From SKVR01 sp037441525 (GTDB lineage: Bacteria; Bacteroidota; Bacteroidia; Bacteroidales; UBA7960), in the NCBI GenBank assembly GCA_037441525.1, contig JBBISA010000008.1, positions 29,696 to 93,695 of the forward strand: a stretch of DNA of 64,000 nucleotides, read 5' to 3'. Both the position numbers and the translations under genes were made by a program. Positions 33,119-42,559 of the stretch are shown here, piece after piece. Under the pieces are notes generated by a model, which worked only from the letters and a program-made list of their open reading frames with translations, made no database searches and had not been told where the DNA came from. Every line of letters starts with the position of its first letter. Position 1 is the first letter of the stretch.

Positions 33119-34450
33119 ATGAATCAAGGAAATATCAGAGTTTTTAAATTCGGAGGAGCTTCAGTTAAGGATGCACAAGGCGTCAGAAACGTTGCAACAA
33201 TAATTAAGGGCAATATCACAGACCATTTAGTAGTTGTGGTCTCAGCCATGGGAAAAACAACCAACGCGCTCGAAAAAGTGGCGGAAGCTTTTTTTATGGG
33301 CAAAATTACCGAGGCCGAGCTGGAACTGAAGAACATCAGAGATTACCATCTCAATACAGCCGAGGAGCTTTTTGAATCAAAGACTCATTTTATTTTTGAT
33401 ATTATTAACCGTACCATCGATCACCTTTTGTATTACATTCAACAGCCCCCGGGGAAAAATTTCAACTATGAATACGACAGAATAGTTTCTACCGGCGAGA
33501 TGATTGCTACGCAAATTGTTTCTGAATATCTTAATCACATAAACATTCAAAACCGGTGGTTTAATGCCCGCGACCTGGTAATTACAGATTCTAACTACCG
33601 CGATGCCGGGGTTGACTGGCTGAAAACTGAAAAAGCAATTACATCCAAAATCCTTCCCTGGATTCAGAAAAGAAAATCATCTGCATCTTCTGTGGCAATA
33701 ACCCAGGGGTTTATTGGCGGCACTACTCAGGGGTTTGTAACCACTCTGGGCCGCGAAGGCTCGGACTATACCGCTGCCATAATGGCCTATTCGCTTAAAG
33801 CAACAGAGGTAATAATCTGGAAAGATGTGGCCGGATTTCTCAATGCCGACCCCAAAAAGATGCCTTCCACGGTTTTATTGTCAAGCATATCATACCAGGA
33901 AGCCATTGAGTTATCTTATTATGGGGCAACGGTTATTCACCCAAAAACACTCAAACCTCTTCTTAGAAGAAATATCCCCCTTAAAGTAAAATCCTTTTAC
34001 AACCCCGAAAAAGAAGGAAGCATAATTAATAAAGATTTTCACCACGACAGTCAACACCCGTCCTATATTTTTAAAAGCAACCAGATGTTGTTGTCCATTT
34101 TCCCAAAAGACTTCAGTTTTATTGCTGAGCAAAACCTTTCGCGGATATTTTCTGAATTTGCCAAATCGGGGATAAAAATTAACGTTATGCAAAACTCAGC
34201 CCTGAGTTTTTCGGTGTGTTTCGACCACGACAAAATGTCGACCCCTAACCTTCTTCATAACCTTGAAAAAATATACAACCTGAAATATAATACCGGGCTC
34301 GAACTTATTACCATAAGGCATTATGAAAAGGCCAACCTTGCCGAGTTGGTTGTTGGCAAGGAAATTTTGCTTGAACAAAAAAGCCGAACCACCCTGCAAT
34401 GGGTAGTACGACCAATACATCATTATGTTGTTGAAAATCAGGGCAATTGA
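33119..34450 (+). CDS. lysC: Aspartate kinase (monofunctional)
   Basis: The enzyme phosphorylates aspartate, first step to lysine, threonine and methionine. The protein is 443 residues. KFGGASVKD is at about 10-18, and the nucleotide/aspartate-binding stretch FVTTLGREGSDYTAAIMAY at about 203-221 with IWKDVAGFLNADP after it. The last 120 residues hold ACT-like regulatory sequence (INVMQNSALSFSVCF), but no homoserine dehydrogenase is fused. The gene ends inside the end of a convergent gene: 13 bases overlap. No other lysine or threonine genes are nearby. Confidence 0.93.
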   Translation: MNQGNIRVFKFGGASVKDAQGVRNVATIIKGNITDHLVVVVSAMGKTTNALEKVAEAFFMGKITEAELELKNIRDYHLNTAEELFESKTHFIFDIINRTIDHLLYYIQQPPGKNFNYEYDRIVSTGEMIATQIVSEYLNHINIQNRWFNARDLVITDSNYRDAGVDWLKTEKAITSKILPWIQKRKSSASSVAITQGFIGGTTQGFVTTLGREGSDYTAAIMAYSLKATEVIIWKDVAGFLNADPKKMPSTVLLSSISYQEAIELSYYGATVIHPKTLKPLLRRNIPLKVKSFYNPEKEGSIINKDFHHDSQHPSYIFKSNQMLLSIFPKDFSFIAEQNLSRIFSEFAKSGIKINVMQNSALSFSVCFDHDKMSTPNLLHNLEKIYNLKYNTGLELITIRHYEKANLAELVVGKEILLEQKSRTTLQWVVRPIHHYVVENQGN

Positions 34451-35787
34451 TTTGCCTTGCGGAAATTATCCACAAATTCCTGATTGGCATTTTCGCATCG
34501 CGAACCTGTTTTTTCGATGCTGAATTCCCGGTAAAAATCGGGGTTCATATCGCGCCGTGCTGAATAAATTACTGGTATAACAAGGCGACTGCCCGACACA
34601 GGGTTGTCATCCTTATCGAATTTGCCAGTGTTTGCAGGATGGCTCCTGATAAACCAAGAACACACTCCAAACTGGGTATAGATACGCCCCCACGTATCGC
34701 CAGACCTTACCTGATAATTGCGGTCTTCAGGGACTTTTCTGGCCGGAACCTGCACTTCAGGTTCAGCTGCCCTCTGCGGTGTTTCAACCGGTTGTATAAC
34801 AGGAACTACCTCTGTAACGGAATCTGTTTGCCTGGGCTCTGCCCTTACAACCTTCTTTGCAGGCACTGAAAAAAACATATCGTAAACCATAAATCCAAGA
34901 AGCAATGCAGCTATAAGTATAAGAACATATTTTAATGGCGTGGAAATCACTTTTTCCTTTAGAGCCTGCCAGTCAATTGCACTCAAAGGTTTATTCAGAG
35001 TAATGGACTGATGGGGTTTTGGCGTTTTTACAAAACCTGACGTTGCCTTAAAGCTTCTGTTCTGGTGTTCAAGGTTGTAAAAAGAGATTAACTGAAAGCT
35101 TGGGTTTTCTTCATTTTCGCCAGTTAATGCCAGATCAGCCAAACGCATTGCCTTGGTTTGAAGTGGCATCTGGTCATCAAGGATTTTGATTAGGTTCCGC
35201 TCACCAACACCATCAAAAAAGCCTGAATTTCCGGCAATTAAAATATCACCGTTTAAAGGAATAAAAGGCTCTGAATTCACATCAGGAGCAATCTCCCTTT
35301 GCATACCCAGAAGTAATCCGGTGTTCTCATTCAAATTACTCTGACTGGAAACATCCCTGTTATTATCACCCTGTGAAAGAACGTATAGCTTCTTTCCGGG
35401 GAAAAATTTAACCATCACATTTCCACTGGTTGAATAATAGACTTTTGATTCGCGAATCAACACACAAGCGCAATGGACATACACGCCCTGGAATTGTTCA
35501 TTTTTGCGTGCATTTTCGAAAATAAAACCATTGGTATATATCAGGGCATTTTGAATGGCCACAGAGGGATCAGGAACAAACTCATTCTCTAAGTAATACC
35601 TCATTCGCTGTGCTGCAAGTGCTGATGGATTTACATCAGCCCTTGAACCATCACTATCCGAGCAAATTAAAAAAATGCTGCCGTTAGAACATTCAAAAAA
35701 CACAACTTCGTCATTATTCTTACTTGTCTCTTTCCCTTTTCCGCTAAAATCAGAAAATTCAAAGTTTTTCAGTTTTCTGTTGGCCAT
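34438..35787 (-). CDS. Degenerate PP2C-like domain, transmembrane helix and LysM domain
   Basis: The protein is 449 residues. Residues 1-240 resemble a PP2C phosphatase, but key metal-binding acidic sites look changed: ICSDSDGSRADV at 41-52 in place of the usual DGMGG, STSGNVMV (119-126) where VGDSR is expected, and AGNSGFFDG (185-193) where SDG is expected, so N replaces D. A transmembrane helix spans about 286-303, then a Pro/Glu-rich linker, then a LysM domain (358-405; YQVRSGDTWGRIY to LVIP). The topology would put the PP2C part inside and LysM in the periplasm on peptidoglycan. It is probably a pseudophosphatase or sensor scaffold; function unknown. Confidence 0.72.
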   Translation of the reverse strand: MANRKLKNFEFSDFSGKGKETSKNNDEVVFFECSNGSIFLICSDSDGSRADVNPSALAAQRMRYYLENEFVPDPSVAIQNALIYTNGFIFENARKNEQFQGVYVHCACVLIRESKVYYSTSGNVMVKFFPGKKLYVLSQGDNNRDVSSQSNLNENTGLLLGMQREIAPDVNSEPFIPLNGDILIAGNSGFFDGVGERNLIKILDDQMPLQTKAMRLADLALTGENEENPSFQLISFYNLEHQNRSFKATSGFVKTPKPHQSITLNKPLSAIDWQALKEKVISTPLKYVLILIAALLLGFMVYDMFFSVPAKKVVRAEPRQTDSVTEVVPVIQPVETPQRAAEPEVQVPARKVPEDRNYQVRSGDTWGRIYTQFGVCSWFIRSHPANTGKFDKDDNPVSGSRLVIPVIYSARRDMNPDFYREFSIEKTGSRCENANQEFVDNFRKANQLP

Positions 35788-35845
35788 ATCTAAATTGCGA
35801 TTGCTTAATTTGCGAATGATGATTCTTAATGGTAAAATGTGCTGT

Positions 35846-35853
35846 CAAAATTA
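35846..35853 (-). promoter_or_regulatory. -7 box of the PP2C-LysM gene
   Basis: TAATTTTG on the minus strand is a full match, 58 bases before the start. No -33 partner was seen. Confidence 0.4.
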
Positions 35854-35889
35854 GTAATTATACAGGCGGAAATTTTATATTTTTATCCT

Positions 35890-36672
35890 TTATAACTGAT
35901 TAACAGTAATGGTAATATTAATAAAGTCGGCCACGGTTAATTGCTCAGCCCTTTTTCCCGCAAGCATATTCAAACCGGGATTTTCCCATTGAATAGAAAA
36001 CGAGCGCAGAGAATTTCGCAGGGTTTTACGGCGTTGATTGAATGCTGTTTTTACGACCGAAAAAAATAGCTTTTCGTTGCAGGGCAGTTCTTTTACATCA
36101 TTCCTTTTCAATCTTAAAACAGCCGACTTTACCTTGGGTGGAGGGATAAACTCCGATTCATCGACCTGAAAAAGGTACTCAACATCATACCAGGCCTGAC
36201 AAAGGATACTAAGAATTCCATTTACTTTTCCACCCGGACCTGCTGCCACCCGCAAAGCAACCTCTTTCTGGAACATCCCCACCATTTCGGTAACCATGTT
36301 GCGATGTTCAAGCACCTTAAAAAGTATCTGTGAGGAAATATTGTAGGGGAAATTGCCAATTACACCAATGTTTTGACCTGCAAATAAACTGTCAAGTTTC
36401 ATTTTCAGGAAATCCTGCTCCAGAATTTTTTGGTTATGCAGTGGATAATGCAACCTAAGATATTCGATAGATTCTTTATCCACATCAACGCCCCACCAAT
36501 CTATCCTTTCATCTTCAAGCAGGTACTTTGAAAGGACACCTGTTCCCGGGCCAACTTCAATTACAGTTGAGTAGCCCTTGTGAAAAGTAAGACGTCCGGC
36601 TATTTTCCGGGCGATACCTTCGTTGCGCAGAAAATGCTGACCAAGGTGCTTTTTGGGAGTTACTCGGTTCAA
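35890..36672 (-). CDS. rsmA: 16S rRNA dimethyladenosine transferase
   Basis: RsmA (KsgA) dimethylates two adjacent adenines near the 3' end of 16S rRNA. The protein is 260 residues. It begins with PKKHLGQHFLRNEGIARKI; the SAM motif is VIEVGPGTGVLSKYLL, and the catalytic motif IV is GNFPYNISSQILFKV. The start is TTG (36670-36672), overlapping the upstream TPR gene stop as TTGA; no ATG fits before the conserved N-terminus. This indicates translational coupling with the TPR gene. Confidence 0.95.
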   Translation of the reverse strand: MNRVTPKKHLGQHFLRNEGIARKIAGRLTFHKGYSTVIEVGPGTGVLSKYLLEDERIDWWGVDVDKESIEYLRLHYPLHNQKILEQDFLKMKLDSLFAGQNIGVIGNFPYNISSQILFKVLEHRNMVTEMVGMFQKEVALRVAAGPGGKVNGILSILCQAWYDVEYLFQVDESEFIPPPKVKSAVLRLKRNDVKELPCNEKLFFSVVKTAFNQRRKTLRNSLRSFSIQWENPGLNMLAGKRAEQLTVADFINITITVNQL

Positions 36673-38564
36673 GGTCGCCAGATTTGGTGGTAAAAAAAGT
36701 CGTCACTGGATTGGGAATCGCCCCGCAGAAAACGGAAGCGGTTTCGGGCCGCCATAGTATTTAAACTGCCCGAGTAACTTATGATTAACATCTGGTAAAG
36801 CTCCATTGCTTTTGCACGGTCATTAAGAACTGTTTCCTGCAGCCTTGCGCGCAGAAACAGAGCATCGGCCGCAAACAAACCCCTGGGATAATTTAATGTA
36901 ACATCAGAATAGATTTTATCCGCTTCCTGATATTTTCCTTGCCTTACCAACAACATGGCCCTGGTCATTAATACATTATCAGTTATCTGATGACCAGGGA
37001 AATGTACCCTAAGCGAATCAAGCACCTTATAAGCACTTTCAATATTATTCATAAAAATATGCATATTTGCTCTGGCAAACATCTGCAAAGGAACAGATGT
37101 GCCATCCTCATCAAGATTGTCCTGAATAAGCATTGAAAGCGCCATTGCATCGTTGGCAATGAGACGCGAAGTAGCAGACTTCAAAACATCAAGCTGTGCT
37201 TTGGCCCATTTGAATTCGCCCATATAAAATGATAGCCGGGCGTTTTTAAAACGAGCTTCGTGGGCAAGAGGGTCGTCTCTGAAGGTTTTATCTACCTGTG
37301 CGTAAAGCAAATGTGCATCCCAGAGGTCGCCCTGCAATAAAAGAATATCAGCCAGTTCCACCTTACATTCGCCCTTAATGCGGCTCGAAAAATTTGGTCT
37401 ATCGATTACATTCCTGAGTAAGTCTGCGGCTATTTGGGTATTGCCAAGATAAAATGCTTTCAAATGGGCCAGATTACGGAGCAGGGAAACAGTTTGAGTG
37501 GTGATTCCAAGGTCTTGTAAAGCTTTTTCGTATTCGCTTTCTACTTCTCTCAACATAGAAAAATCAATGGAGTACCCTTTGGTTGCCAGAAGATACTTAA
37601 CATTCAAAACCCCTACAAACGCTTCGAGATAGTAGGGTGCCAGGTTGCCCAGAGTCAAGACATATTCATAGGCCTGCCGGGCAATGCCATAATTGGAGTT
37701 TGAAACGGCAAGCGATGCTACGTCCATCACCAATTTTCCATCTTGCCGAAACCGGCGGTCAAGTGCCCGAGCCTGGAGCAGGGCCATATCGAAATCCTTC
37801 TGCTGCAGCGAGAGCCAAAGCAGTAATTCTGAATAAAGCGCAACAGAGGGATTTCGCTGGGTACCTGTAAGAAGCACTTTCCTGAGTGCCTCTGATTTGG
37901 TCAGTTCCGGGTCATCATTTATGGCGTCCTGCAGCACACCCTGAACCTGTTCCTGGTAGGTATCATCCAACACTATGAGTTCAACATACTCGGTCATCAT
38001 TTTCTCATAGTCCCGCTTTCGCTCATGAATCTGGGCTATCTGCAGATTAAAATTATAACCGCGGCCAATCAACTGCCTGCCACGTTCGTAGGTTTGAAGT
38101 GCAAGGTCGGTATAGTCTCTGAACAGAAAGGCATTGGCAAGTTCGATTACAGACTGAGGATTTGCGGGAACAGAGCGCACCATGTTTTCAAAATGCCGGC
38201 GCGATTTTCTCATGTCTCCCGACTGGTCGAAAACATAACCCAAATCAACTTCAAACCGGGCCCTTCCCGGATTATCCTTAATCTGTGCATTTACTAACCT
38301 TTCAGCCCTTCTGAATTCCTTCAATTCAATAAGACACTTCAGGTAGCTGTTGTAAATTGTGGGTGTAGGATTTTTGGTAAAAAGCTCCTCGTAAATGGCA
38401 GCGGCTCTCTGATAGTCTTTTTGTGCCATTAACTGCGCTGCAAGAAGCTCTTCGCTCGATGCAGGATTGTTGCTCTGAGAAGAAACCGCTCCGTGAACTG
38501 CAATAAGCCCGATGAAAAACAGAACCCTCACCACAACAGGAAATGATATTTGCAGGAAACCCAT
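36669..38564 (-). CDS. Exported TPR repeat protein
   Basis: The protein is 631 residues. An N-terminal hydrophobic signal (FPVVVRVLFFIGLIAVHGAV) indicates export to the periplasm or envelope. TPR-like helices run from about 40 to 610, e.g. DYQRAAAIYEELFTKNPTPT, RAERLVNAQIKDNPGRARFE and GKYQEADKIYSDVTLNYPRG. No enzymatic domain is visible. I chose ATG 38562-38564, where the signal peptide begins, over an in-frame TTG 36 bases upstream. The stop overlaps the rsmA start, so the two are one transcript. Confidence 0.83.
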   Translation of the reverse strand: MGFLQISFPVVVRVLFFIGLIAVHGAVSSQSNNPASSEELLAAQLMAQKDYQRAAAIYEELFTKNPTPTIYNSYLKCLIELKEFRRAERLVNAQIKDNPGRARFEVDLGYVFDQSGDMRKSRRHFENMVRSVPANPQSVIELANAFLFRDYTDLALQTYERGRQLIGRGYNFNLQIAQIHERKRDYEKMMTEYVELIVLDDTYQEQVQGVLQDAINDDPELTKSEALRKVLLTGTQRNPSVALYSELLLWLSLQQKDFDMALLQARALDRRFRQDGKLVMDVASLAVSNSNYGIARQAYEYVLTLGNLAPYYLEAFVGVLNVKYLLATKGYSIDFSMLREVESEYEKALQDLGITTQTVSLLRNLAHLKAFYLGNTQIAADLLRNVIDRPNFSSRIKGECKVELADILLLQGDLWDAHLLYAQVDKTFRDDPLAHEARFKNARLSFYMGEFKWAKAQLDVLKSATSRLIANDAMALSMLIQDNLDEDGTSVPLQMFARANMHIFMNNIESAYKVLDSLRVHFPGHQITDNVLMTRAMLLVRQGKYQEADKIYSDVTLNYPRGLFAADALFLRARLQETVLNDRAKAMELYQMLIISYSGSLNTMAARNRFRFLRGDSQSSDDFFYHQIWRP

Positions 38565-38676
38565 TCGTTGATAAATAAAAAATTGATGTCGGATTTGCAA
38601 GGCAACACAAACGTTTGGTTAGACTAACACAAGAGAAACGGCAATATTTGAGGCATTGTTTCACCTGGTAATGAGT

Positions 38677-39948
38677 TTAACTAATATTGTCAAACCCTGT
38701 ATATGCAACCAGCGCTTCAGGAATACGGATTCCATCGGGATGCTGGTTATTCTCAAGCAAAGATGCAACAATACGTGGCAAAGCCAGGGCACTCCCATTG
38801 AGGGTATGAGCGAGCATGGTTTTTCCTTCCTTATCTTTAAACCTAAGCTTCATTCTGTTTGATTGAAAAGTTTCGAAGTTGGAAATTGAACTTACTTCCA
38901 GCCAACGTTTCTGAGCAGCGGAATATACTTCCATATCATAGGTCATGGCGCTGGCAAAACTCATATCGCCGCCGCAGAGTTTAACGGTACGAAATGGAAG
39001 TTCAAGTTTTCTGAGCAAACCGGTAACATACTGCCGCATTTCCTCCAGTACTTCATAACTTTTTTCAGGATGCGTAACCTGCACAATTTCAACCTTATCG
39101 AACTGATGAAGGCGATTCAGCCCTCGTACATCTTTTCCGTAGGAGCCTGCTTCGCGTCTGAAGCACTGGGAATAGGCAGTACTTTTTATGGGCAGCTGGT
39201 TTTCCTGCAGTATTGTATCGCGATAAAGGTTGGTAATGGGCACTTCGGCAGTCGGAATCAGGTAAAGATTATCGATGGTTACATGATACATTTGCCCTTC
39301 CTTATCGGGAAGTTGCCCTGTAGCATAAGCCGAATCTTCGTTAACAACCAATGGGGGCTGAAATTCAACATACCCTGCCTTAATGGCTTCATCAAGGAAG
39401 AAGTTAATTATCGCCCTTTGCAATTTGGCCCCTTTTCCTTTATAAACCGGAAACCCGGCACCTGTAATTTTGGTACCCAATTCAAAATCAATAATATCAT
39501 ATTTTGAAGTGAGTTCCCAGTGGGGTACTGCCTTTTCATGGAGTACAGGAATATTCCCTTCAATGGCCACAATATCGTTATCGTCGGGGGTTTTTCCGGC
39601 AGGAACTGATGTATGCGGCATATTTGGCAACAGAACCAGCAGGGCATCCTGCTCATTCTCAAACTGGTTAAGCTTATCCTGCAATTCTTTGGCAGCTGAC
39701 TTTAAAACAGCGGTTCTGTCTTTCATTTCGTTGGCCTTTTGCTGGTTGTCGGCTTTTATGTATGCGCCAATATCCCTTGCAAGAGCTTTGCTCTCCGAAA
39801 GGGTGTCATCCAGCTGCTTTTGGGTTGCACGACGTCTGGCATCAACCTCCAGAATTTTTTCAATGGTTTCCCGGGCATCAAAGTTCTTTTTCCCAAGAGC
39901 CTCAATTACCCTTTCCTTTTGTTCTCTTATTAAGCTTATCTGCAGCAT
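38677..39948 (-). CDS. serS: Seryl-tRNA synthetase
   Basis: The enzyme charges tRNA-Ser (and tRNA-Sec). The protein is 423 residues. The long N-terminal coiled-coil arm covers about 1-105. Class II motif 2 is FRREAGSYGKDVRGLNRLHQFDK-like near 265 (shortened here: CFRREAGSYG and RLHQFDKVE) and motif 3 is NGSALALPRIVASLLENNQ near 395. The start ATG 39946-39948 has a -7 box 31 bases upstream. No neighbour on the same transcript is evident. Confidence 0.98.
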   Translation of the reverse strand: MLQISLIREQKERVIEALGKKNFDARETIEKILEVDARRRATQKQLDDTLSESKALARDIGAYIKADNQQKANEMKDRTAVLKSAAKELQDKLNQFENEQDALLVLLPNMPHTSVPAGKTPDDNDIVAIEGNIPVLHEKAVPHWELTSKYDIIDFELGTKITGAGFPVYKGKGAKLQRAIINFFLDEAIKAGYVEFQPPLVVNEDSAYATGQLPDKEGQMYHVTIDNLYLIPTAEVPITNLYRDTILQENQLPIKSTAYSQCFRREAGSYGKDVRGLNRLHQFDKVEIVQVTHPEKSYEVLEEMRQYVTGLLRKLELPFRTVKLCGGDMSFASAMTYDMEVYSAAQKRWLEVSSISNFETFQSNRMKLRFKDKEGKTMLAHTLNGSALALPRIVASLLENNQHPDGIRIPEALVAYTGFDNIS

Positions 39949-39979
39949 ACAATGAAATAATTAGTTTGTTAAGAACGGT

Positions 39980-39987
39980 CAAAGTTA
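39980..39987 (-). promoter_or_regulatory. -7 box of serS
   Basis: TAACTTTG on the minus strand is a full match, 31 bases before the start. Confidence 0.5.
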
Positions 39988-40047
39988 AACTATCAATGTT
40001 AGAATTTCATGGGTAAATAATTTGTTTTGGATAGGTCTGGTAGCTTG

Positions 40048-40138
40048 TCCCGAAATTACGGGAGAACTAACACGATGATTATTACCTTAGCTAAACTTGC
40101 AAACTTGGTTTCTCCCTCTTGGTCCCGTTTAGGCGGGA
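40048..40138. repeat. Two similar small inverted repeats
   Basis: TCCCG-N6-CGGGA occurs at 40048-40063 and again at 40123-40138, with different loops, in the gap between serS and rpmA. No gene lies here; the role is unknown. Confidence 0.45.
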
Positions 40139-40167
40139 TAAACGTTTCAGGGGAAAACGCATAAACC

Positions 40168-40190
40168 AAAAAACCCGCTGTTGGCGGGTT
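40168..40190 (-). terminator. Terminator of the rplU-rpmA operon
   Basis: AACCCGC (40172-40178) pairs with GCGGGTT (40184-40190). The A-run at 40168-40173 gives a U-run on the minus strand. Confidence 0.8.
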
Positions 40191-40223
40191 AATTGTTTGT
40201 TTCAGGAAACTGAATCAATTCAA

Positions 40224-40487
40224 TTACGCCTGAGCTTCTTGCTCAACCGACACAAATGACTTTCCTTCAGATTTCTTTTTAAATACTACGGTTCCATCAA
40301 CCAGTGCAAAAAGAGTATGGTCTTTTCCCATACCAACATTTTTACCGGGATTGTGTTGAGTACCTCTTTGTCTTACGATTATATTGCCGGCTTTGGCTTC
40401 CTGTCCGCCAAAAAGTTTCACGCCAAGTCGCTTGCTATGCGATTCCCTACCGTTGCGCGAACTACCGACTCCTTTCTTGTGTGCCAT
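40224..40487 (-). CDS. rpmA: 50S ribosomal protein L27
   Basis: The protein is 87 residues, beginning MAHKKGVGSSRNGRESHSKR with the conserved LGVKLFGGQEAKAGNIIVRQ after it. It has no cleavable N-terminal extension of the Firmicutes type. It follows rplU at 32 bases, the usual pair, and ends before a clear terminator. Confidence 0.98.
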   Translation of the reverse strand: MAHKKGVGSSRNGRESHSKRLGVKLFGGQEAKAGNIIVRQRGTQHNPGKNVGMGKDHTLFALVDGTVVFKKKSEGKSFVSVEQEAQA

Positions 40488-40519
40488 ACTATTTAATTAT
40501 TTCTGAATTTGCAATAAAT

Positions 40520-40831
40520 TTATCCAACCAGCTCTTCAATCTGAATCTGGGTCATTTGCTGGCGATGACCATTCATTTTCTGGTATCCTTTTCTTCTTTT
40601 CTTCTTGAATACCATTACTTTATCAGACTTAACGTGTGCCAGCACTTTGGCTTTTACTTTGGCACCATTTACAACAGGAGCGCCTACTTCGATATTGTTA
40701 CCATCAGCTTTGAGAAGAACATTTTCGAATTCTACTTCTGCGCCTTCCTGAGCTTCCAAGCGGTTAACATAAATCTTCTGGTCTTTCTTGATTTTAAATT
40801 GCTGTCCTGCTATTTCTACGATTGCGTACAT
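40520..40831 (-). CDS. rplU: 50S ribosomal protein L21
   Basis: The protein is 103 residues, starting MYAIVEIAGQQFKIKKDQKI and ending in the KKKRRKGYQKMNGHRQQMTQ signature. It is the first gene of the rplU-rpmA operon. The promoter, a TACCTTTG box with CACCCC after it, lies 43 bases upstream of the start. Confidence 0.98.
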   Translation of the reverse strand: MYAIVEIAGQQFKIKKDQKIYVNRLEAQEGAEVEFENVLLKADGNNIEVGAPVVNGAKVKAKVLAHVKSDKVMVFKKKRRKGYQKMNGHRQQMTQIQIEELVG

Positions 40832-40874
40832 TTTTACAGCTTATTAAATTATTACTTTTTATTAATCGGGGGTG

Positions 40875-40882
40875 CAAAGGTA
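40875..40882 (-). promoter_or_regulatory. -7 box of rplU-rpmA
   Basis: TACCTTTG followed by CACCCC on the minus strand. The core is nearly identical to that of rpsF (TACCTTTGCACTCC). Confidence 0.6.
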
Positions 40883-41001
40883 AGAATAATTATTTATGTT
40901 AATAGTGTTTTTACACAATTATTCCTGAATTTTACCCTTACATAATCAGTTTTAACCATCTCGCCCCTGATTATAAGTCAATTTATTCTAACTCAGTTTA
41001 C

Positions 41002-41980
41002 TTATGTTTTAGACTTCTGATAGATACCAAACAAAAAATCAGGAGGATGGTTCTCCAAAAAAATATCCTCATAGATGAAAATCTTTTCAAGTAATTGTGA
41101 TGCATCTGAATTATTTTCAATAAAATGGTGAGCAATATCTTTCAACAAAAAAATAATTATATTACCCCCGATAGCCTTCTCTTCAATTACGCTAAACCTT
41201 TTACGTACTTCAGGTAAAATGTTCTCCAATTCTATTGCTTCGGATGGGTCTGAAATTATCATTCTGATGTAACCAGGCCCTGTCACACTTTTCTATATAA
41301 TATCAGTTTTGAAAACCTTTTTATACTTATCGGGAATTTCCTCTTTCAAAATATGGTTTATGAGGCTTTTCTGTTCTACATTCAATTGAATCCGATTGGG
41401 CCCTACATATTCATTTATAATTTAAAAGACCATTTTCCTGCATCCCTGAGAAAACCTTTTCTAAAAGCTTACCTACATTTTTAAAAGGATGTAGTGAAGA
41501 GTGAAATAAAACAATATCGTAGTAATTCTTCTGAATGGTTATTGTATTCACTTCGAAAACCTGAAATTTCATGTTGGATAACCCTTTAAGTGAGGCAGTT
41601 TTTTCTCCAACAGCCAGTAACTTCTCAGAAAAATCGACACAAAGGATTTCTGAGAAACACTTATAACCTGCAAATACCGTTTCGTGGCTGCAAACGCCAC
41701 TTCCATGCGAAAGCATTTTTAGGTTTGTTCTGCCTGAAAGATATTTTTCAACAAAATAATCTTCGTATTGGGTATGCGTATCACCGGTAACTATTTCATT
41801 CTATCTCTGAATTACCCGTGGAATAGACTTGGCATAAGACGACTCAATGTCTTCTTCATTAAAAGTACTTCTTGTTCTTTCAGATGCTTGAATTTTAAGT
41901 TTTGAAATAATATACGAAATACCTCGCTGGTTTGCCTTTATATATATATCCAGCAAGTCATCCTTTGTAATCAAATTCAT
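41002..41980 (-). pseudogene. Broken class I SAM-dependent methyltransferase gene
   Basis: Read from ATG 41978-41980 on the minus strand, a single methyltransferase-like protein of about 325 residues is spread over two frames with three lesions. There is an in-frame TAG at 41801-41803 (after IPRVIQR; a Trp codon would fit), an extra base in the T-run at 41421-41423 (join restores GLL to NEYVGPNRIQLN), and a second TAG at 41293-41295 before KSVTGPGYIRMIISDPSEA. The SAM-binding region is SHGSGVCSHE followed by ILCVDFSEKLL. Three independent lesions argue for a true pseudogene. The original substrate is unknown. Confidence 0.8.
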
Positions 41981-42559
41981 TATTATTTTAAATTGAATTA
42001 GTAAAACACAACCTGTAGTATCATGAAAAGGCCCCTGTTTGTATATTAATCATTGTGACTATATGCAATCTTGCCAGTTTTAATTTGATAGACTTCTTAT
42101 TCCAAAATTTCTGCGAATTGCACTGTCAATGAATTTAATGTCATGGGCCAGGTTTATTTCGCAGCGCAAAAAAACATTTAATTCACATACATAGAAAGGT
42201 TCCCAGTCTGCTGGCCCGTAGGGTATTTTCCAGATTAGAAACAGGGCTCTAGGCCCGAAACCTTGGTAGAACGTGATTAATGGTCAAATATTTTGACGCT
42301 TCGACATAATGGACATTTAATGATTGTTTTGTGATGTCAGCGCAATTGAATAAAATTAAAAGCTTCTGGCAGGATTGCGGATAATCATACTAATAATAGG
42401 TATAAAATACAAACCACTCTGAGTTTAGAAATTTAACCCAAATTTGTCATCAGCTGTTTTTTCTAATGCCCCTCATTAAAAATTTAAAGTTTTAAGTTAT
42501 TGATTATGTGACTTCTATTTTGGCAAATTTAAAAGCATGAATAACATCGATAAACCAGT
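41981..42559. other. Gene-poor stretch beside the pseudogene
   Basis: Nearly 580 bases have no complete gene. A 67-codon frame without a start codon is open on the minus strand (42083-42283) and reads like protein (FGPRALFLIWKIPYGPADW, ending RRNFGIRSLSN), so it may be a gene remnant or a dispersed repeat. No tRNA or insertion-sequence ends were found. Confidence 0.45.

Noticed and set aside
40304..40945. Plus-strand 213-codon hydrophobic frame
   Set aside because: It is antisense to rpmA and rplU and only mirrors their codon pattern.
41002..41980. TAG read-through (recoding, e.g. pyrrolysine) in the methyltransferase
   Set aside because: There is also a frameshift, and no recoding machinery or signals are visible; decay explains it better.
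42180..42260. Possible tRNA-like fold in the gene-poor stretch
   Set aside because: No cloverleaf arms or TTCRA T-loop could be assembled.
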